In this document: one piece after another, positions 1 through 7,600 of the stretch
How positions within the stretch are numbered: the first letter of the stretch is position 1
How the letters are laid out: each line of letters begins with the position of its first letter
NCBI GenBank assembly: GCA_026983755.1
Contig: JALSTL010000103.1
Coordinates: 1-11,815, forward strand
DNA from: Melioribacteraceae bacterium
GTDB taxonomy: Bacteria > Bacteroidota > Ignavibacteria > Ignavibacteriales > Melioribacteraceae
Reading direction: 5' to 3'
DNA: 11,815 nt
Position numbers and translations under genes: made by a program
The notes under the pieces: generated by a model
Databases searched by the model: none
Told to the model about the DNA's origin: nothing
The model's input: the letters and a program-made list of their open reading frames with translations, nothing else

Positions 1-622
1 TAGTATTTGTAAAAAAATCCAAAGTTGCACCTATTCCCACATTAATTGTACTTCCGAAAGATTCCATATTTTTATAAAGCCATTTTTCTTGTCTAGGACA
101 ACCGAGAGCGGCAAAAACAATATCCGGTTTAAAGTTGGAAACTTCTCGGATTATCCGGTTATTAAGTTTTGTGTCATTTTCGAAATTATATTGTGGTGAT
201 ATAAACAACAAATCGTCAGACGGAATTTTGTATTGATTTATTAAAATTTGTTTTGTTTTTTGTGATACGGATTCCGACGCTCCGATTATTGCAATTTTTT
301 TATTAAAATTTTTTGAAATAGAAAGTAGTAAATGGAAAAGATCGGAGCCTGTTATTCTGGGAATTTTTTCATTATATTTTTTTTTAATTAAATAAACAAT
401 TCCGTAACCGTCGGATAAATTTATTAACGACTTTTTACAAATATCAAAAAATTCGCTATCTATGGATGTGATTCTTAAAAAATCCAAATTGAAAGTTGTA
501 ATCAAATTTACGGAATTTTTTTTTAGAAGTTCGGAAATATATTTTTCCAAATTTTTTATGGTAAAATTATGAATTTCAATATTGTTGATTCGATAGCTAT
601 TAAAAAAACTAATATTTGTCAT
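1..622 (-). CDS. WecG/TagA/CpsF-family glycosyltransferase (GT26), C-terminus cut by window edge
   Basis: The first 207 residues are present; the C-terminus runs off the left edge. Members of this family transfer a sugar, typically N-acetylmannosamine, from a UDP-sugar to an undecaprenyl-diphosphate-linked GlcNAc on the cytoplasmic face of the inner membrane, during synthesis of teichoic acid, enterobacterial common antigen or capsule. Visible family landmarks are TTFNLDFL (about 42-49), LSDGYGIVYL (69-78), RITGSDLF (89-96), GCPRQEKW (174-181) and VGIGATLDF (195-203). By family knowledge, Thr43, Asn45 and Asp71 fall in the substrate and catalytic positions of TagA. Family members are usually about 230-260 residues, so little is missing. 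The ATG at 622-620 is chosen because the conserved region begins shortly after it; no Shine-Dalgarno sequence precedes it. The gene is divergent from the C25 peptidase gene. The family is certain, but the sugar and the final glycan are unknown. Confidence 0.9.
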   Translation of the reverse strand, partial: MTNISFFNSYRINNIEIHNFTIKNLEKYISELLKKNSVNLITTFNLDFLRITSIDSEFFDICKKSLINLSDGYGIVYLIKKKYNEKIPRITGSDLFHLLLSISKNFNKKIAIIGASESVSQKTKQILINQYKIPSDDLLFISPQYNFENDTKLNNRIIREVSNFKPDIVFAALGCPRQEKWLYKNMESFGSTINVGIGATLDFFTNT

Positions 623-679
623 TATTTTATCAATAAAATAATTATCTTAAAAAATAAATTTAACATTATTTAGGTGAAT
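623..679. promoter_or_regulatory. Divergent intergenic region, probable back-to-back promoters
   Basis: This 57-bp, almost entirely A/T stretch separates the divergently oriented glycosyltransferase and C25 peptidase genes, so promoters for both must lie here or slightly inside the coding ends. TAAAAT at 634-639 is a possible plus-strand -10 box, but I see no well-spaced -35 partner. A TTGTCA at 616-621 lies too close to that box. The region is therefore inferred from gene orientation and no specific promoter is resolved. Confidence 0.3.
672..677 (+). promoter_or_regulatory. Shine-Dalgarno site fixing the start of the C25 peptidase gene
   Basis: AGGTGA lies two bases before the ATG at 680. 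It matches the 3' part of the full AGGAGGTGA complement of 16S rRNA, so the real spacing is acceptable. It overlaps the in-frame GTG at 674, which has no such site upstream. This favours ATG 680 as the start. Confidence 0.6.
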
Positions 680-3600
680 ATGAAGAATAAATTATTAGCC
701 GTTTTTTTTCTTTTTAATTTATTGTTGTACGCTCAAACAGAGTTAAAAAAAGAGAATATAGAAAATAATAAATTAAAACTGGAATTTGTTACGTTATTGA
801 ATTATACAATTAAAAAGGAAACTAATAAAAATATCTTTTTAGTTCCCGATTATGAAGATGAAACCAAAGCCGGAGACGTAAAACTTCCTTCGTATAATAT
901 TTTTATAGCACTTCCTTTTTATGAAAAACCTTCGGTAAAATATTCAATTTTAAAGTCCCAAAAATTCAATGCAATACCTCGATTTAATAGAAAAGCAGAA
1001 GTTAAAAACAAAAAAGTAGTTTATACAAAAACAAAATTTATTACGAATACAAAGAAAAAACACTTTAAAGTTAAGGGATATTTATGGTTCGAAAACAGTT
1101 TTTGTTTACAGTTGGAAATTACGCCTGCTATTTTTATTTCTCAAAAAAATACCATTGATTTAATTAAAAATTTTAAAATTGAATTGCAATTTAAAAACAA
1201 TATTCCTCAAAATTTTTCAACCGGGGAAAAATTTAATTCGGATAATACAATAATAAATAATGCATACCGTATTAAAAATATTACCAATAAATTTCAAATA
1301 AAAAGCAATGATAATTGGATTGATTATTCAAAAACTTATTTGAAAATTGCAACTGCCGAAAATGGTATTTACCGCATTACAAAACAAAATTTGGAAAATA
1401 TTGGTATAAATGTCTCAACTATTAATCCTAAAACATTTAAGTTATTCTTACGCGGGAAAGAAATACCAATCTATATAAAAGGAGAAAACGATTTGAATTT
1501 TGACCCGCAAGATTACATAGAATTTGTAGGAATAAAAAATAAGGGCGGTCACCATCGTGAAATTAGTCCGTATGGGAAACCTTACAATGAATATTTGGGA
1601 AGATATACGGATACAACTGTTTATTGGCTAACGTGGGAGGGAAATATAGGCAAACGTGTTAAACAAATGCAAAATTATTTAAGTACACCGGACACCCTAA
1701 AATATTATTCCCAAATAAATCACTATGAAAAAAACAATTGGTTCGATTTTTCTTCTTCAAATATTGTTAATAGAGAAAAACCGTTTTGGACTGAAAACAA
1801 AACGTGGAATGAAGGTGGTTTAAAAGTAAGAATAACAAATAAAGTATTTTATGTTGATAATTTTGTACCGGATAAAATGTTTACTCTTTATACCAAATTT
1901 CAAGACTATGCTTCCAATATTACGAACAAGGCTCACTACGTAACGTTAGGATTAAATTCCGATAATTGGGGAGATTCGGTTTATCTTAACAAATACGAAA
2001 AAATTGTACTTAAGAACAAGCTTAATACTAATTTGCTAAAAGAAGGAAAAAATTATTTGAGTATAAATTCTATGCCAACAAATGCATCGTTAAACGAATG
2101 TATTTTTGATTGGTATGAAATTGAATATCCCAGATATTTAATCCCGATAAACAACCGGTTAAATTTTTCATTTCCTTTTTTAAATAATTTGAGTCTGAAA
2201 AATATTATGCTGAAAAATGTATCTTCCGATTTCTATTCTATTTGGAAATACGGTAACAATTATAAAAAATATTTAGTAGAAAGAATAAGCGATAAAATTA
2301 TTTTTTCGGATACTGTTTCTGCCGAAGATAAATTTATCTTTTCGGATATTACCAATATCAAAACTCCTAAAATTTATTATGCAAAAAAATTTAATAATTT
2401 AAGAAGTAATTCAAACAAGGCAGATTATTTAGCTATTACACATAAAAAATTTAAAAATAAAGTTAACGATTATTTACAATTTATTGCTAATAGCTATAAT
2501 GTAAAAACAGCTCTAATAGATATTGATGATATTTATGATGAATTTGCTTACGGTTTTTTTAATCCCGAAGCAATTAAAGATTTTCTAAAAACCACACATC
2601 AAAATTGGCAAAAACCTTACCCCAAATATGTTTTTTTAATAGGAGGTGCTACTTATGATTATTATGGATATAAACATAAAAATTTCGGAATCAAACGTGT
2701 AAAAAATTATGTTCCGTCTTTTGGCGCACCTGTTAGTGATAATTGGTTTGTTACTTGGGATACAACCGGCGCCTACATTCCGCAAATGAATATAGGTAGG
2801 TTACCTGTAACAACAAATGAGGAATTGGAATGGTATTTTGAAAAACATAGAAATTATGTTACACAAAACTATGATGATTGGAATAAAAAATATTTGTTTT
2901 TTTCCGGTGGAGACGAAAAGAAACCGAGTGAACTTAATTCGTTAAGATTAGCAAACCAATTTGTGATTGATAACTATGTTTTGCCTTCACCTATTGGTGG
3001 TAAAGCAGAACATTTTTATAAAACTGCAAATCCAATTACTAACTTCGGACCGTATTCCAAGCAATACATACAAAATTCAATTGATGCAGGCGGAATTTTT
3101 ATTTCATATCTTGGACATAGTGGAACGCAAACTTGGGATAATTCGATTATTTCTCCCAAACAATTGGCAAATAAAAGAAATCGCTATCCAATAGTATCGG
3201 ATTTTGGTTGTTCAACAGGTAAATTTGCCGAACCCGATGTTACTTCTTTTTCCGAGCTTTTTACATTAAAATCAAATGGGCAAGCTCTGGCTTATATAGG
3301 AAATTCATCTCTCGGGTTTCTTTCAACTTCTTTAATAATGCCAAAATTGTTTTATAAAAATATTCTTCAAAAAAATATTTTCACAGTTAGTGAAGCTCAT
3401 AAACAAGCTAAAATAGAAATGTTGAATTTATATGGTTCTACCGGCGTTTACCAATTATCTGCGCTCACAAATTTATATTTCGGTGATCCCTTACTTAAAT
3501 TACCTATACCGACCAAACCGAATTTTATTGTAAAACAAAATGCATTCAGTACAAAGCAAAAAATAGTAACCGACTTAAACGATAGTGTTAGGATAAAAAT

Positions 3601-5962
3601 TAAATATAATAATTACGGTTCCGTTTCTAAAGACAACCTAAATATTTTAATTTTACATGAATATAACGGTAAAAAGGATTCTCTTAAAATACAGAAAACG
3701 ATACCAAATTTTTCGGACTCTTTTTTTGTAAAAACAGCTATAAAAAATAAAAGCGGTATGCATAAGCTTATAGTTAAATTAGATTATAATAATAAATTTG
3801 ACGAAATCTATGAAAATGATAACAATGCAGAATTTAATTTTTATGTTTTTAGTTCTTCAGTTCGTCCGGTAGTAAGTTCACAGTTATTAAATGGTATTAA
3901 AAACAAAATTAAATTTATTAATCCTTCAACAAAACCGTTACAAGAATCAATAATTTTAGAACTTGCAGACAATAGGAAATTTAACAATGAAAATATTTAT
4001 GAAATAAAATTTGATTCCGTAACTTCATCTTTTGATTTAGACAATCTAAAGCAAAATAAAAGATATTGGGGTAAAACCAAATTAAAAGGAGAAGAAAATA
4101 CTTCTTCGGTGTTTTCTTTTATCAAAAACAGGAATAAGTTTTATATTGCCGATAGCTTAAGTTTTGGTAAAACAAATAGAAACAACATTTATGTTAAAAA
4201 TAATAAAATTGGAATAGATACTACAAAAATTAAGTTTGAAGTTCTTTCAGCCGGATTTTCCGATGGTAATACAGTTCTAATAAAGAAAAACGGAAATAAT
4301 TTTGTAGAAAATGCCACCATACGCGGGCATTACATAACTTTATTTGAAGATTCTACTTATAAATTTGTAAAGTCAATCTTTTTTGATATTCTCGGTGGGG
4401 GTAACAATACGGTACAAGAATATTTGACATTCTTAGATACTGTTTCAACAGACTATATACTATGTTTTGCAATTAAGGATGAAGGAGGAATAAATCTTTC
4501 AACAGAATTACGAAATAAAATTAAAGAGTTTGGAAGCGTTCTAATTGATTCGGTAAAGTTTAGAAGTTCTTGGGCATTCATCGGTAAAAAAGGAGCAACA
4601 CCCGGTTCAATGCCGGAAGCGTTTTCCCGCGAAGGGGACGGTTTGGTTACCGTTGATACAACAATAGCATTTCTTGCCGATAAAGGTTCTATGATAACAC
4701 CGGAAATCGGTCCCGCAACAAATTGGAAGAAACTAATTGTAAATCAAAATCTCCCTAACAATTCCAAAATAACTTATGTGCCTATTGGAATTACGAAAAC
4801 CGGATTGTACGATACTTTAACAACCTTATCATTATCAAATTCGGAAGTTTCCTTAAAGAATATTGATGCTCAAAAATATCCCAAACTAAAAATACTTGCA
4901 AACTTTAATGCAAGTACGGACAAGCAATCGCCAATACTAAACTCACTTGGTGTAGATTATGATTTGGTTCCCGAACTTGGTACAAACTATCAAGTAGTAT
5001 CTCTATTGCAAGATTCGGTTCAACAAGGAGAAAATGTTAATCTTAAATTTTATGTTTACAATGTTGGCGAATCTGCTGCCGATAGTTTTAAGGTTAAGGT
5101 GGATGTTATTCACGCCGATAATTCGAGAGAAAAAATATTCGAGCAATTTATAGATTCGCTTGGTGCCGAAAAACGGAAACTATTTAATGTATCTTATAAT
5201 ACCGTAAGTTTTAGCGGAAGAAGAACTTTCGCAATATCTATTGATCCGGAAAATAAAGTTCCCGAACTCTTTGAAGATAATAATTTTTACAATATCCCGT
5301 TTTATGTTAAAGGAGATACTACAAAACCATCACTTAATATTACATTTAACGGCAACGAATTATTTGACGGGGAATATATTTCGGCAACTCCTAAAATAAA
5401 AATAGAAATGAATGATCCGTCTCTTGTTCCCGTAACGGATACAAGCGCAGTAAGTATTTTCTTAAATAATAAACTTGTACCTTACAAAGGAAATGAAGAT
5501 ATACTTTCAATCAATTATTCGCAAACAAATCCCAAAGTTGTTGTTAACTATACCCCTAACTTGGAAAACGGAGAATACAGACTTATTGTCTTCGGAAAAG
5601 ATGCCAGTGGAAACGTGGTTGATTCGACCGGTATTTCCAAATCGTTTATTGTTCAAACCAGTGCAAGAATCTTAAATATTTATAATTATCCCAATCCGAT
5701 GACGGATGATACTTATTTTACTTTTAAACTTACTCAAATACCTGACGAAGTTAAGATAAGAATATTTACAATTGCCGGAAGAATGATTAAGGAAATAAAA
5801 CTTAATAATTCCGAGTTACATTACGACCTTAATAAAATTTATTGGGACGGACGTGATAACGATGGAGATGAAATTGCCAACGGTACATATCTTTACAAAG
5901 TAATTATGAGTATAAACGGAAGAAAATATTCTCAAACAAAAAAACTTGCAATTGTAAAATAA
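680..5962 (+). CDS. Secreted C25 (gingipain-like) cysteine peptidase with ILEI/PANDER-like, CARDB-like and T9SS sorting domains
   Basis: This is a 1760-residue exported protease. Order seen: signal peptide 1-18 (LLLYA|Q); N-terminal prodomain-like region to about 210; a beta-rich block from W213 (KIATAENGIYRI) typical of PorU and long C25 proteins; C25 catalytic domain about 582-945 with GRLPV (706-710), catalytic His813 in YLGHSG and Cys844 in SDFGCSTG; a CARDB-like domain about 957-1055 ending NKFDEIYENDNNAEF; a beta-rich linker; an ILEI/PANDER-like segment about 1190-1310; a second CARDB-like domain about 1435-1548 (PELFEDNNFYN); an Ig-like segment to about 1655; and a T9SS type A / FlgD-Ig-like sorting domain 1662-1760 (YPNP, WDGRD, NGTY). 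His-Cys spacing is 31 residues, close to that of gingipains. It should cross the inner membrane by Sec and the outer membrane by T9SS. It may be the PorU sortase or a cargo protease; PorU of Porphyromonas is much shorter (about 1160 residues), so no symbol is given. The family is secure, the exact role is not. Confidence 0.9.
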   Translation: MKNKLLAVFFLFNLLLYAQTELKKENIENNKLKLEFVTLLNYTIKKETNKNIFLVPDYEDETKAGDVKLPSYNIFIALPFYEKPSVKYSILKSQKFNAIPRFNRKAEVKNKKVVYTKTKFITNTKKKHFKVKGYLWFENSFCLQLEITPAIFISQKNTIDLIKNFKIELQFKNNIPQNFSTGEKFNSDNTIINNAYRIKNITNKFQIKSNDNWIDYSKTYLKIATAENGIYRITKQNLENIGINVSTINPKTFKLFLRGKEIPIYIKGENDLNFDPQDYIEFVGIKNKGGHHREISPYGKPYNEYLGRYTDTTVYWLTWEGNIGKRVKQMQNYLSTPDTLKYYSQINHYEKNNWFDFSSSNIVNREKPFWTENKTWNEGGLKVRITNKVFYVDNFVPDKMFTLYTKFQDYASNITNKAHYVTLGLNSDNWGDSVYLNKYEKIVLKNKLNTNLLKEGKNYLSINSMPTNASLNECIFDWYEIEYPRYLIPINNRLNFSFPFLNNLSLKNIMLKNVSSDFYSIWKYGNNYKKYLVERISDKIIFSDTVSAEDKFIFSDITNIKTPKIYYAKKFNNLRSNSNKADYLAITHKKFKNKVNDYLQFIANSYNVKTALIDIDDIYDEFAYGFFNPEAIKDFLKTTHQNWQKPYPKYVFLIGGATYDYYGYKHKNFGIKRVKNYVPSFGAPVSDNWFVTWDTTGAYIPQMNIGRLPVTTNEELEWYFEKHRNYVTQNYDDWNKKYLFFSGGDEKKPSELNSLRLANQFVIDNYVLPSPIGGKAEHFYKTANPITNFGPYSKQYIQNSIDAGGIFISYLGHSGTQTWDNSIISPKQLANKRNRYPIVSDFGCSTGKFAEPDVTSFSELFTLKSNGQALAYIGNSSLGFLSTSLIMPKLFYKNILQKNIFTVSEAHKQAKIEMLNLYGSTGVYQLSALTNLYFGDPLLKLPIPTKPNFIVKQNAFSTKQKIVTDLNDSVRIKIKYNNYGSVSKDNLNILILHEYNGKKDSLKIQKTIPNFSDSFFVKTAIKNKSGMHKLIVKLDYNNKFDEIYENDNNAEFNFYVFSSSVRPVVSSQLLNGIKNKIKFINPSTKPLQESIILELADNRKFNNENIYEIKFDSVTSSFDLDNLKQNKRYWGKTKLKGEENTSSVFSFIKNRNKFYIADSLSFGKTNRNNIYVKNNKIGIDTTKIKFEVLSAGFSDGNTVLIKKNGNNFVENATIRGHYITLFEDSTYKFVKSIFFDILGGGNNTVQEYLTFLDTVSTDYILCFAIKDEGGINLSTELRNKIKEFGSVLIDSVKFRSSWAFIGKKGATPGSMPEAFSREGDGLVTVDTTIAFLADKGSMITPEIGPATNWKKLIVNQNLPNNSKITYVPIGITKTGLYDTLTTLSLSNSEVSLKNIDAQKYPKLKILANFNASTDKQSPILNSLGVDYDLVPELGTNYQVVSLLQDSVQQGENVNLKFYVYNVGESAADSFKVKVDVIHADNSREKIFEQFIDSLGAEKRKLFNVSYNTVSFSGRRTFAISIDPENKVPELFEDNNFYNIPFYVKGDTTKPSLNITFNGNELFDGEYISATPKIKIEMNDPSLVPVTDTSAVSIFLNNKLVPYKGNEDILSINYSQTNPKVVVNYTPNLENGEYRLIVFGKDASGNVVDSTGISKSFIVQTSARILNIYNYPNPMTDDTYFTFKLTQIPDEVKIRIFTIAGRMIKEIKLNNSELHYDLNKIYWDGRDNDGDEIANGTYLYKVIMSINGRKYSQTKKLAIVK

Positions 5963-5972
5963 TTATATTTAT

Positions 5973-6018
5973 TACCGGTAGGGAAGTTAAAAAATAAAAC
6001 ACCGGTGTATTATTTTTT
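5973..6018 (+). terminator. Weak candidate terminator after the C25 peptidase gene
   Basis: TACCGGT (5973-5979) can pair with ACCGGTG (6001-6007) to give seven base pairs, one of them G-T, around a 21-base loop. A T-rich tract, TATTATTTTTT (6008-6018), follows. The position, ten bases after the stop codon, fits. The large loop and interrupted T run make it weak. ACACCGGTGT (5999-6008) is also a perfect palindrome by itself, so a protein-binding site is an alternative. Confidence 0.35.
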
Positions 6019-6021
6019 GCA

Positions 6022-6049
6022 TTGATTTATTAGATTATTTCTCGATAAT
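6022..6049 (+). promoter_or_regulatory. Candidate sigma-70-like promoter for the outer-membrane protein gene
   Basis: TTGATT (6022-6027) and GATAAT (6044-6049) are separated by 16 bases and lie after the candidate terminator, leaving a leader of about 30 bases before the ATG at 6087. In such AT-rich DNA, matches of this quality can arise by chance. Group-specific promoters of Bacteroidota differ from the sigma-70 consensus. Confidence 0.35.
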
Positions 6050-6075
6050 ATCATTGTAAAATAGTGATGAATAAC

Positions 6076-6080
6076 GAGGA
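6076..6080 (+). promoter_or_regulatory. Ribosome binding site of the outer-membrane protein gene
   Basis: GAGGA lies six bases before the ATG at 6087. It is the clearest ribosome binding site in the window and fixes this start, which also gives a well-formed signal peptide. Confidence 0.65.
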
Positions 6081-6086
6081 ACAACA

Positions 6087-7439
6087 ATGAAAAAGCTATA
6101 TGTAATTTTTTTACTATCTTTCTTAGCATCTACAGTAACAAATGCACAATATCAAGGGTTTTATAAATTAAATCCGCAAGAAGGATTTTTTGGCGGCGGT
6201 GCCGGAATGACGTGGATTGATAACAAACCTTATGTTTCCGTACATCTTTTCCCCGAATTTTCTTTTGCAAATTTTGGTGTCGGTTTAGATCTTAATTTGG
6301 AATTTGACCAAGAAGGAAAAATTAGGAACGAAAATTTTAATGAGTTTTCCGATTATCTAAGTGTTATCAGATATGTAAGATATGGTCAAAAAAACGATCC
6401 GCTTTATGTACGTCTGGGTGCTCTAGACTTTGCGTCACTGGGGCATGGAAGTATTGTTCACCTTTACAATAACAGCATAAGTTACGATACAAGAAAGGTA
6501 GGATTGTCTTTTAACGTGGATTTTCATTCTTTCGGTTTGGAAGGTGTTTACAGTAGTTTTGGCGAAAAAGGTGTTGTAGGATCAAGAGCTTATGTTCGTC
6601 CGCTTTCTTTAACAACACTTGGAATACTTCCGATTATTGGCGGATTGGAATTAGGAGCTTCTTACGCAATGGATATGAATAAATATGCCGGAGTAAAATC
6701 GGGTAATCTGAATTTACAAACAAACACATTTGAGGCAACCGAAGATGTTGGAGCAATTAGAATTTTCGGTTTCGATGCGGAACTTCCGATTGTAAAAGCT
6801 TCTTTCGGCAAAATTGCTTTATACTTCGACTATGCCGAAATTGTAAATTACGGTGTAGGCAGATCGCTTGGTATAGAATTTAATTTGGACGGTTTGGGGT
6901 TAGTAACCGTTCGTTCAAAATTGGAAAGACGATTTAACGGAAATAATTATTTGCCTTCTTATTTCGATACCTTCTATGAGTTAGAAAGATTTAAATTTGA
7001 TGAAACTACAAATTCAGTCCAAAGTAAAATTCAATTTTTGGATGCTAATACATCCATAGGAAACGGGTATTACGGCGAATTGTGGATATCGGTATTAAAC
7101 TCATTTGATATTATAGGTAGTTATCAAAGATTGGATATAAATCCGGAAAGCGGAGTGCTTCATTTACGTACGGATGTTTCACCGGAAAATTCATCAATGG
7201 TTGTAAGAGCCGGTTACGATAAAATAAATATAAAGGATGAAAAAGATTTAATTACTTTGGACGACCGCTCCTATGTTTATGCTGAGGTTGGCTACAAACC
7301 TTTTAAATATCTTTTAATGTCGGTTATCTATCAATGGACTTTCTCTCCTTTAAGGGATGCAAATAATAATATAATTGATTTTATTCCGCAAAAAAAAGTT
7401 GAACCCAGAATATCATTTGTTTATCCTTTTAATCTTTAA
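6087..7439 (+). CDS. Exported probable outer-membrane beta-barrel protein, function unknown
   Basis: I do not recognise a named family for this 450-residue protein. Residues 1-20 form a signal peptide (lysines at 2-3, hydrophobic core, TNA|Q cleavage site). The mature part is rich in alternating polar/hydrophobic strands with many Gly, Tyr and Phe, such as FANFGVGLDLNLEF (60-73), PLYVRLGALDF (105-115), GLELGASYAM (186-195) and KIALYFDYAEI, and the end VEPRISFVYPFNL looks like a closing barrel strand. No long cytoplasmic-type helix or enzyme motif is seen. GALDFASLGHGSIVHLYNN (111-129) looks like a conserved loop or signature. The gene follows the C25 peptidase by 124 bases with its own ribosome site and possible promoter. 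It does not look like PorV. A porin or envelope structural role is plausible but not shown. Confidence 0.75.
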   Translation: MKKLYVIFLLSFLASTVTNAQYQGFYKLNPQEGFFGGGAGMTWIDNKPYVSVHLFPEFSFANFGVGLDLNLEFDQEGKIRNENFNEFSDYLSVIRYVRYGQKNDPLYVRLGALDFASLGHGSIVHLYNNSISYDTRKVGLSFNVDFHSFGLEGVYSSFGEKGVVGSRAYVRPLSLTTLGILPIIGGLELGASYAMDMNKYAGVKSGNLNLQTNTFEATEDVGAIRIFGFDAELPIVKASFGKIALYFDYAEIVNYGVGRSLGIEFNLDGLGLVTVRSKLERRFNGNNYLPSYFDTFYELERFKFDETTNSVQSKIQFLDANTSIGNGYYGELWISVLNSFDIIGSYQRLDINPESGVLHLRTDVSPENSSMVVRAGYDKINIKDEKDLITLDDRSYVYAEVGYKPFKYLLMSVIYQWTFSPLRDANNNIIDFIPQKKVEPRISFVYPFNL

Positions 7440-7515
7440 AATTCTTAAAGTTGGTAAAGAACATTACCATTAATAAGTTAGAATAACCAAGCTTCATTTT
7501 TGTTTGTCATATCTT

Positions 7516-7539
7516 AAGCTTAAATTCCTTAAAGCTTTT
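7516..7539. repeat. Inverted repeat of AAGCTT between the barrel-protein gene and lepA
   Basis: AAGCTT at 7516-7521 and 7532-7537 can pair as a six-base-pair stem, extendable by two A-T pairs with one bulged A, and is followed by only TTTTC (7536-7540). A third AAGCTT lies at 7489-7494. It might be a weak terminator for the upstream gene, since it sits just before the candidate lepA promoter. Stability is low and the function is uncertain. Confidence 0.3.
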
Positions 7540-7546
7540 CAACAAA

Positions 7547-7575
7547 TTGAAATTAGCCGATCCTATAGGTATATT
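7547..7575 (+). promoter_or_regulatory. Candidate sigma-70-like promoter for lepA
   Basis: TTGAAA (7547-7552) and TATATT (7570-7575) are separated by exactly 17 bases, the ideal sigma-70 spacing. Transcription would start near 7582, giving a leader of about 19 bases before the lepA ATG. This is the best-formed promoter in the window and would make lepA, lepB and the S8 peptidase gene one transcription unit. Confidence 0.45.
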
Positions 7576-7600
7576 TCTAAGCTAAAATAAATATATTATT

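Noticed and set aside
674..679. GTG at 674 as start of the C25 peptidase gene
   Set aside because: It adds only two residues, has no ribosome site upstream, and overlaps the AGGTGA that suits the ATG at 680.
6087..7439. Barrel protein as the T9SS component PorV
   Set aside because: Length and composition are barrel-like, but I do not see the PorV N-terminal pattern or other recognisable PorV motifs.
7452..7469. TGGTAA/TTACCA hairpin after the barrel-protein gene as a terminator
   Set aside because: The six-base-pair, mostly A-T stem is not followed by a T run.
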